NCBI RefSeq assembly: GCF_001937195.1
Contig: NZ_MSDO01000020.1
Location: 142,975 to 206,974 of the forward strand
Source of the DNA: Salinicola socius
GTDB lineage: Bacteria > Pseudomonadota > Gammaproteobacteria > Pseudomonadales > Halomonadaceae
Direction: 5' to 3'
DNA: 64,000 nucleotides
The first letter of the stretch is position 1. Every line of letters starts with the position of its first letter. The notes beneath the pieces are model-generated. The model saw only the letters and a list, made by a program, of their open reading frames with translations. It was not told the DNA's origin and did no database searches. Shown here one piece after another: positions 35,661 through 43,402 of this stretch. The translations under genes and the position numbers were made by a program.

Positions 35661-37013
35661 TTATGAATCCGCCGTTGCCCGTTCCAGCCCTTCACGGGTC
35701 ACTTCTGCCACGCGTTCCAGCTCTTCCGGGGTGATGACATAGGGCGGCATCCAGTAGATCACGTTACCCAACGGCCGCAGCATGACGCCGCGCGACAGCG
35801 CGTGCTCGTAAACGCGCAGGCCACGCCGCTCGCGGAAGTCGTAAGGTGTCAGGCTGGCCTTGTCTGCGACCATTTCGATCGCCACCACCATGCCGGTCTG
35901 GCGAACGTCACCGACGTGGGGATGCTCGCGCAGCGGTTCGGCGAGTCGCCCCATCAGGTCGGCCTTGCTCCGGTTGGCGACGATCACGTCGTCCTGCTCG
36001 AAGATATCCAGCGTTGCCAGCGCGGCGGCGCAGGCCAGCGGATTGCCGGTATAGCTATGCGAATGCAGGAACGCCTTGAGCGTCGAGTAGTCGTCGTAGA
36101 ACGCGGCGTAGATCTCGTCGGTGGTCATCACCACCGAGAGCGGCAGGTAGCCGCCGGTCAACGCCTTGGAGAGACACAGGAAATCCGGCCGCACGCCAGC
36201 CTGCTCGCTGGCGAACAGCGTGCCGGTGCGGCCGAAACCGACGGCGATCTCGTCGAAGATCAACTGGACCCCGTGACGGTCGCAGGCCTCGCGTAGCCAG
36301 GTCAGGTACTCCGGCGGGTACATGCGCATACCGCCGGCGCACTGAATCAACGGCTCGACGATGACCGCTGCCAGTTCGTCGGCATGGCGTTCCAGCGCCG
36401 CTTCCATCTGCGCAAACGCGACGCGCGCCTGATCGACCCATTGGTCTCGCGGCAGCCCGAAGCCGTCCGGCGCCGGCACCTTGATCACATCCAGCAGCAG
36501 CGAGCGGTAGGTGTCGGTGTAGAGCGCAACGTCGCCGACCGAGAGCGCGCCCAGCGTCTCGCCATGATAGCCGTTGCTGATCGTCAGGAAACGCCGCTTC
36601 TCCGGCCGACCGACGTTGCGCCAGTAGTGGTAGCTCATCTTGAGCGCGATCTCGACGGCCGACGAACCGTTGTCGGCGTAGAAGCAGTGGCCCAGGCCGG
36701 CGGGCGCCAGTCTGCCCAATCGCTCGGAAAGCTCGATCACCGGCTGGTGGGTGAATCCGGAGAGAATCACGTGCTCGAGTTCATCGAGCTGCTGCTTGAT
36801 CCGTGTATTGATGCGCTCGTTGGCATGGCCGAACACATTGACCCACCAGGAGCTGACGATATCGAGATAGCGCTTGCCCTCGAAATCCTCCAGCCATACG
36901 CCCTTGCCGCGTCGGATCGGAACGACGGGCAGACTTTCGTGATCCTTCATCTGGGTGCACGGATGCCACAGGCTGGCGAGATCGCGCTGCATCCAGTCGT
37001 TGTTGACGCTCAT
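35661..37013 (-). CDS. bioA: Adenosylmethionine-8-amino-7-oxononanoate aminotransferase
   Basis: The protein has 450 residues, a class III aminotransferase. It starts WHPCTQMKDHE, has the substrate-binding SSWWVNVFGHAN, the PLP-phosphate region YADNGSSAVEIALKMSYHYW, DEIAVGFGRTGTLFASEQ, and the Schiff-base lysine in LSKALTGGYLPLS. It converts 7-keto-8-aminopelargonate to diaminopelargonate using S-adenosylmethionine as amino donor. Its ATG overlaps the bioD stop by four bases. It is last in the biotin operon. Confidence 0.96.
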   Translation of the reverse strand: MSVNNDWMQRDLASLWHPCTQMKDHESLPVVPIRRGKGVWLEDFEGKRYLDIVSSWWVNVFGHANERINTRIKQQLDELEHVILSGFTHQPVIELSERLGRLAPAGLGHCFYADNGSSAVEIALKMSYHYWRNVGRPEKRRFLTISNGYHGETLGALSVGDVALYTDTYRSLLLDVIKVPAPDGFGLPRDQWVDQARVAFAQMEAALERHADELAAVIVEPLIQCAGGMRMYPPEYLTWLREACDRHGVQLIFDEIAVGFGRTGTLFASEQAGVRPDFLCLSKALTGGYLPLSVVMTTDEIYAAFYDDYSTLKAFLHSHSYTGNPLACAAALATLDIFEQDDVIVANRSKADLMGRLAEPLREHPHVGDVRQTGMVVAIEMVADKASLTPYDFRERRGLRVYEHALSRGVMLRPLGNVIYWMPPYVITPEELERVAEVTREGLERATADS

Positions 37014-37798
37014 TCGATAGATCCAGGGTCAGGGGTTCGGGTAGTGGCGCTGGCGGCCAGCAGCGGTTCGATGTCCAGAAAATCGGCGACACGTTCAGCG
37101 CATGGTGCTTGCCACCAGGGCGCCTTTTCCAACCAAGGCGCCTTTTCCAGCCAGGGCGCCTTTTCCAGCCAGGGCACGATGCCCAGGCACGGCACGCCGC
37201 CCTGCTCGCTGAGCCACTCGGTCAACGAATCCAGGTTCTGCTGTCGTCGCGGTAGATCGGGGTCGACCACGTTGGCAACCCAGCCGGCCAACGCCAGCCC
37301 GTCGTGACGGATCGCTTCCAGCGTCAGCCGGGCGTGGTTGATTGCCCCCAGGCGAACGCCGACCACCAGAACCACGGGCAAGGCCAGCGCGACCGCGAGA
37401 TCCGACAGCGACTCTTGATCGTTGAGCGGCACCCGCCAGCCGCCGGCACCTTCGATCAGGGTCAGATCGGCGCCGCCGGCCAGCAGCGAGCGCATCGGAT
37501 GCTCTAGCGACGACAGCGACAGCGCAGTGCCCGCTTCCCGCGCGGCGATATGGGGCGCGATGGCGGGTTCGAGGGCGAACGGATTGATCGCGTCATAGGC
37601 CAGCGTTGGCTGGCACTGCGCCTGAATGGCCAGCGCATCGGCATTGCGCAGCCCTAACGAGGTCCGCTCGCAGCCGGACGCTACCGGCTTACCGCCTGCC
37701 GTGGTCAGCCCCCGGCGGCGGGCGGCCGCCATCAACCCGGTGGTGATGACGGTCTTGCCGGCGTCGGTATCGGTGCCGGTAACGAAACAGGCCGTCAT
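37010..37798 (-). CDS. bioD: Dethiobiotin synthetase with a repeat expansion
   Basis: The protein has 262 residues. The P-loop is GTDTDAGKTVITTGL at the N-terminus; KPVASGC, LIEGAGGWRVPLN and VVGVRLGAINHARLT are typical. It closes the ureido ring from diaminopelargonate, CO2 and ATP. E. coli BioD has about 225 residues; part of the difference is an in-frame insertion of PWLEKA units (about residues 209-227) and a loose C-terminal tail. The inserted copies lie near the end of the fold where the chain passes from GIVPWL onwards. Four-base overlaps on both sides show translational coupling with bioC and bioA. Confidence 0.95.
   Translation of the reverse strand: MTACFVTGTDTDAGKTVITTGLMAAARRRGLTTAGGKPVASGCERTSLGLRNADALAIQAQCQPTLAYDAINPFALEPAIAPHIAAREAGTALSLSSLEHPMRSLLAGGADLTLIEGAGGWRVPLNDQESLSDLAVALALPVVLVVGVRLGAINHARLTLEAIRHDGLALAGWVANVVDPDLPRRQQNLDSLTEWLSEQGGVPCLGIVPWLEKAPWLEKAPWLEKAPWWQAPCAERVADFLDIEPLLAASATTRTPDPGSIE
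37119..37172. repeat. Three tandem 18 bp repeats within bioD
   Basis: Units start at 37119, 37137 and 37155 (GGCGCCTTTTCCAGCCAG consensus), each adding one six-residue PWLEKA-type unit to BioD on the leftward strand. Confidence 0.93.
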
Positions 37799-38646
37799 GA
37801 TGCCTCCCCCGTTTCGGCAAGCTGCAGGATCACGGTGGCGATGCGATAGCGGGTGGGGATCCCCGCCGCTTCGCGCCAGGCTTCCAACGCCCGGTTCAGC
37901 GCATCGAGCTGGCGGCGACCCGTCAGGCCCTGGCGGCCGTGCGCGGAATTGGTCAACGTCGCGGCGCCGATGCGCTTGAGGGCATGTAGCGCTTCGTTCG
38001 GCGTCGCGTGGTGAGTCTTGCGTGTGGTCAGGGTCAACTCATGCAGACGCCAGCCGGGGCGGTCCAGCGTCTCGATCAGGCGCGCCTCGCAGAGAAAGGT
38101 ATTTCCGGGTCGCGCACCACCGAGCCGTTGACGCGCCTGCTGCAGCTCTTGCAGCGTGCCCTCGCACAGCGTGGTGAAGCCGAGCCAGCCGCCGGGCCGC
38201 AGCACCCGGGCGGCCTCGTTCAGAAAGTCCGACAGCGATTCACACCACTGCACTGCCAGGCTGGAAACCATCAGATCGACGCTATCGGCAGCCAGCGGGA
38301 GGCGCTCCGCGCTACCCACGAGCCACCGAATTGGCTGGTCGGCATGCTGCCGGCGCGCTTCGCACAACATGCCGGGCGCGATATCCACGCCAATCGCCGT
38401 GGCATCGTGGCGCTCGGCGAGACGCGAAACCAGATGGCCGGTGCCGCAGCCGACATCGACCAGGGTTTGCAGCCGCTCGAGGGTCGGCAGTCGCGTCAGC
38501 AGATCATCGGCCACCGCTCGCTGCAGCCCGGCGGCGCTGTCGTAGCGGCGCGCCGCCAGCGAGAAGCCATTCGCGATTCGCTGCTGCCGGTTGTTGCCGG
38601 CAGATGAAGGCTCGGTGCGCGTCGCGGCAATTGGGGCGGCAGTCAT
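37795..38646 (-). CDS. bioC: Malonyl-ACP O-methyltransferase
   Basis: The protein has 283 residues, a class I SAM methyltransferase. SAM motif I is LVDVGCGTGHLVSRLA, with GVDIAPGMLCEAR, SAERLPLAADSVDLMVSSLAVQWC and RVLRPGGWLGFTTLCEGTL following. It methylates malonyl-ACP to let fatty acid synthesis build pimeloyl-ACP. The N-terminal RIANGFSLAARRYDSAAGLQ is characteristic of BioC. It overlaps bioH and bioD by four bases each. Confidence 0.95.
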   Translation of the reverse strand: MTAAPIAATRTEPSSAGNNRQQRIANGFSLAARRYDSAAGLQRAVADDLLTRLPTLERLQTLVDVGCGTGHLVSRLAERHDATAIGVDIAPGMLCEARRQHADQPIRWLVGSAERLPLAADSVDLMVSSLAVQWCESLSDFLNEAARVLRPGGWLGFTTLCEGTLQELQQARQRLGGARPGNTFLCEARLIETLDRPGWRLHELTLTTRKTHHATPNEALHALKRIGAATLTNSAHGRQGLTGRRQLDALNRALEAWREAAGIPTRYRIATVILQLAETGEAS

Positions 38647-39437
38647 GAACCCACCCCTCGAGAGCCGTCAGCGACGTGTCGAGAGCCGTCAGCGGCCTGT
38701 CGAGAGCCATCGGCCGAGATCATGAACGCCGCCATGAGATCGGCGGTCTCCTCCGGGCGTTCCACCGGAAAGGCATGGCCCGCGCCCTCGATCAGCGCCG
38801 TGCGGCCGCCCTCGGGCAGACGTTCGGCGATGGCATGACGCGCCGCTGCCGGCACCAGCGCGTCGCTGCCACCGAAAAGATGCAGCTGCGGGATCGTCAG
38901 CGCCCCCAGCACCTCGCGGAGATCCAGCGCCGACAGCACCCCTAGCCCGGCCAACGCCTGATCCAGCGGCGTCGCTTCCAGCGCTGCCACCAGTTGGCGC
39001 CCCAGACGCCGGGCATCGCGCCCGCCTTGCGCGCTCAACTGTGCGAAGCGTCTGAAGGTTTGCGTCGGGGATGCCCGCAATCCGAGCTGGAAGTCAGCCA
39101 GTGCTGCACTCGTCATCGCTTCCGGCCAGCCCGAGCGGGTGACGAAACTGGCGTTGGCCCCCAGCGTGATCAAGCCTTGCGCGTGCCGGCCGCGCCACTG
39201 CGCCAGCGATGCGGCCAGCATGCCGCCGAGCGACCAGCCGGCCAGCCAGGCGTCCTGGGGTAGCTGGTGATCGAGCGCCGCGACCCAGCTTTCGGGCCGG
39301 TGGCTGGTCAGGGCGGGATAGCTCACGCACTCGACCTGATAGTCCGGTAACCGCCGGCGCAAGGCGTCCGCCAGCGGTTCCAACGGTGCGGGCCCGAGGA
39401 CCCAGCCGGGTAACAACAGCACTGTTTGGGCGCTCAT
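38643..39437 (-). CDS. bioH: Pimeloyl-ACP methyl ester esterase
   Basis: The protein has 264 residues, an alpha/beta hydrolase. LLPGWVLG is at the start, the nucleophile elbow is GWSLGGMLAASLA, the acid is in HLFGGSDALVP and the histidine in GAGHAFPVERPEE. It frees pimeloyl-ACP from its methyl ester, ending the BioC-BioH route. After the fold ends (MAAFMISADGS) the tail is a repeated ADGSR sequence produced by a 21 bp tandem repeat. It overlaps bioF and bioC by four bases. Confidence 0.94.
   Translation of the reverse strand: MSAQTVLLLPGWVLGPAPLEPLADALRRRLPDYQVECVSYPALTSHRPESWVAALDHQLPQDAWLAGWSLGGMLAASLAQWRGRHAQGLITLGANASFVTRSGWPEAMTSAALADFQLGLRASPTQTFRRFAQLSAQGGRDARRLGRQLVAALEATPLDQALAGLGVLSALDLREVLGALTIPQLHLFGGSDALVPAAARHAIAERLPEGGRTALIEGAGHAFPVERPEETADLMAAFMISADGSRQAADGSRHVADGSRGVGS
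38658..38718. repeat. 21 bp tandem repeat in the tail of bioH
   Basis: Units begin at 38658, 38679 and 38700 (partial and diverged); the consensus starts TCGAGAGCCGTCAGCG. It encodes ADGSR-type repeats at the BioH C-terminus, just before the bioC start. Confidence 0.88.
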
Positions 39438-40714
39438 GCCAATCTTCTCCTGGCGGACGACAGCCGACGCGCGGTCGTAAACAGCGCGCTCAACAGCCGG
39501 TCGATGTCTTCATGGGTATGGGCGGCCGAGAGCGTGAACCGCAGTCTCGAGGTCCCGGCGGGGACGCTGGGCGGGCGTATGGCGCTACACCAGAGCCCAG
39601 CACTTTCGAGCTCGGCCGAGAGCCTCAGCGCTGCGGCTTCGTTGACGCCCTGCCGGTTCTCCTGGCGACCCTCTCCCGTCGTGCTCCAGCTCGACCCGAT
39701 CACCAGCGGCTGAATCGGCGTCGCCGATGGCGTGAGATGCAGATCGAACTCGCTCAGACTGGCGGCCCCGCGACGAAAGCGCTCGATCAGCGACAAGAGA
39801 TGCACGCGACGTTCCGGCTCGTCACGGACGATATCCAGACTGGTCAGCGTCGCCCAGGCCAGCGCCGGGGACAGACTGGTCGTGTAGATATAGGGTCGGG
39901 AAAACTGGATCAGCGCATCGATCAGCGTTTCACTGCCGGCAACGAATGCGCCCTGGGTGCCGAACGCCTTGCCCAGCGTGCCGACGGTCACGGCTATCCG
40001 ACTCGGGTCGAGACCTTGCGCTTCCCGCGTGCCACCGCCATGAGCCCCCAACACGCCGAAACCGTGAGCGTCGTCGATCATCAACCAGGCCCGGTGGCGT
40101 TCGCAGTGGGTCGCCAGGGGTTCGAGCTCGGCGGTATCGCCGTCCATGCTGAACACGCCATCGGTGACCACCAGTTTGCGCCGGGCAGCCTCGACCTCCG
40201 ACAGCCGCGCGCCGCAGTCGTCGCTATCCCGATGCGTATAACGCTCGAGCGTGGCGCCGGCCAGACGCGTGGCGTCCAGCAGCGAGGCATGATTCAACCG
40301 GTCGTGCAGCGCGACGTCGCCGCGGCCGAGCAGGGTCGAGATCACACCCAGATTGGCCTGGTAACCGCTGGAGAACAGCACCGCCCGCTGGCAGCCGGCC
40401 AACTCGGCCAATCGCGACTCCAGGTGTTCATGCGCTTCGCTGTGCCCGCAGACCAGATGCGAGGCACCGCCGCCGGTGCCGAAGCGGCGGGCGCCTTCGG
40501 CCAGCGCCTGGGCCAATCGCGGGTCACCGGCCAGCCCCAGATAGTCGTTGCTGCAGAATGCCAGCGTTTCCCGCCCTTCCCGGCGGAGATGACCGCCCTT
40601 CTCCGCTACCTTCCCGGTCGTCGTCACTCTGCGACGATAGCGCTGCCGCTCCCGTTGCGTTGCCAGGCGCGCCGCCAGTACGTCATCCAACGAATCGACG
40701 GATGATGCGCTCAT
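39434..40714 (-). CDS. bioF: 8-amino-7-oxononanoate synthase
   Basis: The protein has 426 residues, a PLP-dependent alpha-oxoamine synthase. [15 protein letters not shown] opens the domain. [34 protein letters not shown] and the lysine loop [18 protein letters not shown] follow. It condenses pimeloyl-ACP with alanine. About 35 residues longer than E. coli BioF, mainly at the C-terminus and around an EEGR-like insertion ([15 protein letters not shown]). Four-base overlaps with bioB and bioH. Confidence 0.95.
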   Translation of the reverse strand: MSASSVDSLDDVLAARLATQRERQRYRRRVTTTGKVAEKGGHLRREGRETLAFCSNDYLGLAGDPRLAQALAEGARRFGTGGGASHLVCGHSEAHEHLESRLAELAGCQRAVLFSSGYQANLGVISTLLGRGDVALHDRLNHASLLDATRLAGATLERYTHRDSDDCGARLSEVEAARRKLVVTDGVFSMDGDTAELEPLATHCERHRAWLMIDDAHGFGVLGAHGGGTREAQGLDPSRIAVTVGTLGKAFGTQGAFVAGSETLIDALIQFSRPYIYTTSLSPALAWATLTSLDIVRDEPERRVHLLSLIERFRRGAASLSEFDLHLTPSATPIQPLVIGSSWSTTGEGRQENRQGVNEAAALRLSAELESAGLWCSAIRPPSVPAGTSRLRFTLSAAHTHEDIDRLLSALFTTARRLSSARRRLA

Positions 40715-41784
40715 GCCCGCGCCGTCGCGTCCGTGACCATGGCGTCTAGCCGAACTTTAGCCATGCGCTGCTGGAGAGCCGCTTCGTGGGCGTCGTCGTC
40801 GATGTCTTCACGGGTTTCGGGATGCAGGCCGAGGCGCTCGAAGAGTCGCTGATCGTGTGTCGCCTGCGGGTTTTGCGCGGTCAACAGGCGCTCGCCATAG
40901 AAGATCGAATTGGCTCCGGCAAAGAATGCCAGCGCCTGGGTTTCGTCGCTCATCAGCTCGCGTCCGGCGGCCAGACGCACGTGGGAACGTGGCATCACAA
41001 TTCGGGCGACGGCGATGGTACGAATGAATTCGATGGGGTCAAGGTCCTCCACGTGCTCGAGCGGCGTGCCCTGGATCCGGATCAGCATGTTGATCGGCAC
41101 GCTCTCGGGATGCACTGGCAGATTGGCGAGCTGCTGTAACAGTCCTGCGCGATCATTGACGCTCTCGCCCATCCCGAGAATGCCGCCGCTGCAGATCTTC
41201 ATGCCGGATTCCCGCACGTGATCGAGCGTTTCCAGGCGGTCGGCATAGGTGCGAGTGGTGATGATATCGCCGTAGTACTCCGGCGAGGTATCCAGATTGT
41301 GGTTGTAGTAATCGAGCCCGGCTTCTCCCAACTGCTCTGCCTGTTCACGGCTCAACATGCCCAGTGTCATACAGGTCTCGAGCCCCATGGCACGCACGCC
41401 GCGCACCATTTCCAGCACCAGCGGCATATCCCTGGCGCTGGGATGCTTCCACGCCGCCCCCATGCAGAAACGGCTGGCACCCACGGCCTTGGCCTTGCGC
41501 GCCTCTTCCAGCACGGCTTCGAGCTGCAATAGCTTCTCGCGCTGGAGCCCGGTGTTGTAGTGGCCGGACTGGGGGCAATACTTGCAGTCCTCCGGACAGG
41601 CGCCGGTCTTGATCGAGAGCAGCGTGGAGATCTGTACCGCATTGGGATCGAAATGCTGGCGATGAACGCCCTGCGCCTGGAACAGCAGGTCGTTGAACGG
41701 ACGTTCCAGCAGCGTCTGGATCTCGTCGCGCTGCCAGTCATGGCGTAGAGACGCGCGCTGAGTGGGAGAAATAGGCATCGCCAT
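40711..41784 (-). CDS. bioB: Biotin synthase
   Basis: The protein has about 357 residues from the ATG at 41784. The radical-SAM cluster is CPEDCKYC in [52 protein letters not shown] and the second-cluster arginine region ([16 protein letters not shown]) are conserved. It inserts sulfur into dethiobiotin. It heads the bio operon. The start is not certain: there is only a weak AAGG upstream, and an inverted repeat sits almost directly before the ATG; a second ATG lies two codons later. Confidence 0.95.
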   Translation of the reverse strand: MAMPISPTQRASLRHDWQRDEIQTLLERPFNDLLFQAQGVHRQHFDPNAVQISTLLSIKTGACPEDCKYCPQSGHYNTGLQREKLLQLEAVLEEARKAKAVGASRFCMGAAWKHPSARDMPLVLEMVRGVRAMGLETCMTLGMLSREQAEQLGEAGLDYYNHNLDTSPEYYGDIITTRTYADRLETLDHVRESGMKICSGGILGMGESVNDRAGLLQQLANLPVHPESVPINMLIRIQGTPLEHVEDLDPIEFIRTIAVARIVMPRSHVRLAAGRELMSDETQALAFFAGANSIFYGERLLTAQNPQATHDQRLFERLGLHPETREDIDDDAHEAALQQRMAKVRLDAMVTDATARA

Positions 41785-41790
41785 ACGAAA

Positions 41791-41818
41791 GTCAACCTTG
41801 ATAAGCCAAGAAGTTGAC
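41791..41818 (-). promoter_or_regulatory. Candidate BirA operator 1 upstream of bioB
   Basis: GTCAAC-N16-GTTGAC, a perfect inverted repeat with a 16-base spacer, ending six bases before the chosen bioB start. It is similar in spacing and arm sequence to the repeat at 41839 and to E. coli BirA sites (TTGTAAAC / GTTTACAA). Confidence 0.5.
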
Positions 41819-41838
41819 CAAGGGTGCCATGAGGAATG

Positions 41839-41866
41839 GTTAACTTCAAACAATCATGAAGTTAAC
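41839..41866 (-). promoter_or_regulatory. Candidate BirA operator 2 upstream of bioB
   Basis: GTTAAC-N16-GTTAAC, whose arms extend further (GTTAACTTCA / TGAAGTTAAC). The leftward reading TTGTTAAC...GTTAACCA approaches the BirA pattern. It would repress the bio operon when biotin is plentiful. Confidence 0.6.
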
Positions 41867-42319
41867 AATGCATCGAACCTTTGGTCATGCAGGCAAACGG
41901 GCGGAGAGCGATCGATCGAATGAGCGTGGTCAACACGCTGGCTGAACGTGTTCCAGATCAATGGGTTCTAGCTGAGCCAGTTCCTGGCGAGCAGGCTTTG
42001 GAGGAAACAGCTCGGTGAAAATAATGCGAGAGACAATGCAGCGAAGGAGAAATATAGCGAAGGAGAAATGCAGCGAGGGAGAATGGAGTCGCAAGAAGGT
42101 GACGTCCGTCAGCCACTCGGACGGCACCCAAGACAGGAAGGTGGACGGCCGTTTGGAGAGACAAGGCGATGACAATGATGGAAACGAGCCAATAACCATT
42201 CGCCGAGCGCCCTCTCCCGGCGGCTCAGCGTGGAATCGCCACGAGGCGACGGCTTTCCGTTGCACCGGTTGGCAACACTGGTGTCGAGTTGCCGCGATCG
42301 ACGGGCAAGCGACAGCGAT
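41867..42319. other. Gene-free stretch between the bio operators and the small gene
   Basis: Apart from the 16 bp tandem repeat at 42035-42082 I see no gene, terminator or other strong signal. Open frames on both strands here have no ribosome sites or recognisable content. Confidence 0.45.
42035..42082. repeat. Three tandem 16 bp repeats
   Basis: AATGCAGCGAAGGAGA, AATATAGCGAAGGAGA and AATGCAGCGAGGGAGA occur directly in tandem. Intergenic. Confidence 0.92.
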
Positions 42320-42505
42320 TCAGTGAGTTTCGGCTTTGGACTGCTGGTAAAGATCCAGCGCGACCTGACACAGCGCGCCTGCGAGCAGCTCCAGATTGTC
42401 ATCCGACGCTTCATTGGCGACAACCACGCCAAAGGAGCCATCTGGACGCTCGGTCAGCTCGATGCTGTAGCGCTTGAGATCCTGCGGTTTGATCATCTCG
42501 CCCAT
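42320..42505 (-). CDS. Small protein of unknown function
   Basis: The protein has 61 residues; the ATG has GGAGAG nine bases upstream. The sequence (MIKPQDLKRYSIELTERPDG onwards) looks like a folded alpha/beta domain: two strands (YSIELTERP, FGVVVANEAS) then an amphipathic helix (DDNLELLAGALCQVALDLYQQ). I do not recognise a family. It is not part of an operon. Confidence 0.6.
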   Translation of the reverse strand: MGEMIKPQDLKRYSIELTERPDGSFGVVVANEASDDNLELLAGALCQVALDLYQQSKAETH

Positions 42506-42708
42506 GACGTACTCTCCGATCGTCGAGTCCTGTCTTTCAGAAATCTATCGTTTCGACACAGGGGGAGTATTGCGGATCAATATTGCAGCTGTGTGACAGA
42601 TCGATGATGTTTATGAGAACAAACGAAGACAGTATCGCGAAAAAACGAGGAGAGGGATCTGGCGGGTATCAAAGAGGGAATCCAGGAAAATCGACAACGA
42701 CAACACAT

Positions 42709-42784
42709 TGGCTCCCCGAACAGGACTCGAACCTGTGACCCAATGATTAACAGTCATTTGCTCTACCAACTGAGCTATCGGGGA
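42709..42784 (-). tRNA. tRNA-Asn (GTT), copy 2
   Basis: Seventy-six bases including an encoded CCA end. The acceptor arm is TCCCCGA / TCGGGGA, the D-arm starts TAGCTCAGTTGGTAGAGCA, the anticodon loop is CTGTTAA (anticodon GTT) and the T-arm is CAGGTTCGAGTCCTG. Identical to the copy at 42815; the two probably share a transcript. Confidence 0.97.
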
Positions 42785-42814
42785 TCGTCGTTCACCGCTG
42801 GCTGATGTGGATGT

Positions 42815-42890
42815 TGGCTCCCCGAACAGGACTCGAACCTGTGACCCAATGATTAACAGTCATTTGCTCTACCAACTGAGCTATCGGGGA
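42815..42890 (-). tRNA. tRNA-Asn (GTT), copy 1
   Basis: Same 76 bases as the copy at 42709, with CCA encoded. It lies 15 or so bases after a good promoter (42912-42939) and is separated from copy 2 by 30 bases. Confidence 0.97.
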
Positions 42891-42911
42891 CCATCCTTCA
42901 GCACGCGCCGT

Positions 42912-42939
42912 AGTATACGCGCTGAGTCTTTTGCGTCAA
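42912..42939 (-). promoter_or_regulatory. Sigma-70 promoter of the tRNA-Asn pair
   Basis: Leftward reading TTGACG-N16-TATACT, followed by a GC-rich discriminator (ACGGCGCG) of the kind found on stringently controlled stable-RNA promoters. Confidence 0.65.
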
Positions 42940-43177
42940 GGCCGGCATGCAGGATTCTTCAAAACGGCGAAAACGAATTATCCAGCACAATCAATATGCT
43001 GCAGAGTTCGCCTCTATTGCCGGTTTGTCCGCCAGCCATACTGGACGAGGAACGCGGATACGTCCATCGATTGCGCGTGAACGAAAGCATCAGAGAGAGA
43101 TACGCATGCGGCGAAGGCGCACGGAATCGAACCGAAAAGCGGGATCGGACGGAACAGCGTGTCGAGGAGAGAACCGT

Positions 43178-43254
43178 TGGTGGCTACGCCCTGATTCGAA
43201 CAGGGGACCCCATCATTATGAGTGATGTGCTCTAACCAGCTGAGCTACGTAGCC
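43178..43254 (-). tRNA. tRNA-Met (CAT), elongator type
   Basis: Seventy-seven bases with encoded CCA. The acceptor arm pairs GGCTACG with CGTAGCC, including the first G-C pair, so it is not an initiator. The D-arm is TAGCTCAGCTGGTTAGAGC, the anticodon loop CTCATAA, and the T-arm contains GTTCGAATC. A CAT anticodon can also belong to tRNA-Ile2, but the acceptor and D-arm favour elongator Met. Confidence 0.92.
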
Positions 43255-43303
43255 AACGGTATTGCTAAATACGATCAACGTTGCCGAACGACAACGGGGG
43301 CGG

Positions 43304-43332
43304 ACTATACCTGCGGGCTTGTCCCAGGACAA
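43304..43332 (-). promoter_or_regulatory. Promoter of tRNA-Met
   Basis: Leftward reading TTGTCC-N17-TATAGT with a CCGCCCCC discriminator, ending about 50 bases before the tRNA. The -35 box and the spacer lie inside a 14-base-arm palindrome. Confidence 0.55.
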
Positions 43333-43340
43333 GCCCGCAG
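43311..43340. terminator. Perfect palindrome after choX (attenuator/terminator-like hairpin)
   Basis: Arms CTGCGGGCTTGTCC / GGACAAGCCCGCAG with a two-base centre, 62 bases past the choX stop. There is no T run on either side, so it is either a weak terminator or a REP-like element; it overlaps the tRNA-Met promoter. Confidence 0.45.
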
Positions 43341-43402
43341 TGGCGATCGAGACGATTTTATCGAACCTTTTTCGATACCGCATCGACGCCATCCAGACGG
43401 CG

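Noticed and set aside
41785..41853. Longer bioB starting at a TTG at 41853
   Set aside because: The extra 23 residues are translated from the inverted repeats and do not resemble BioB; there is no ribosome site.
42947..43225. Open frames between the tRNA genes
   Set aside because: They run into the tRNA-Met gene on the opposite strand and have no ribosome site or recognisable content.
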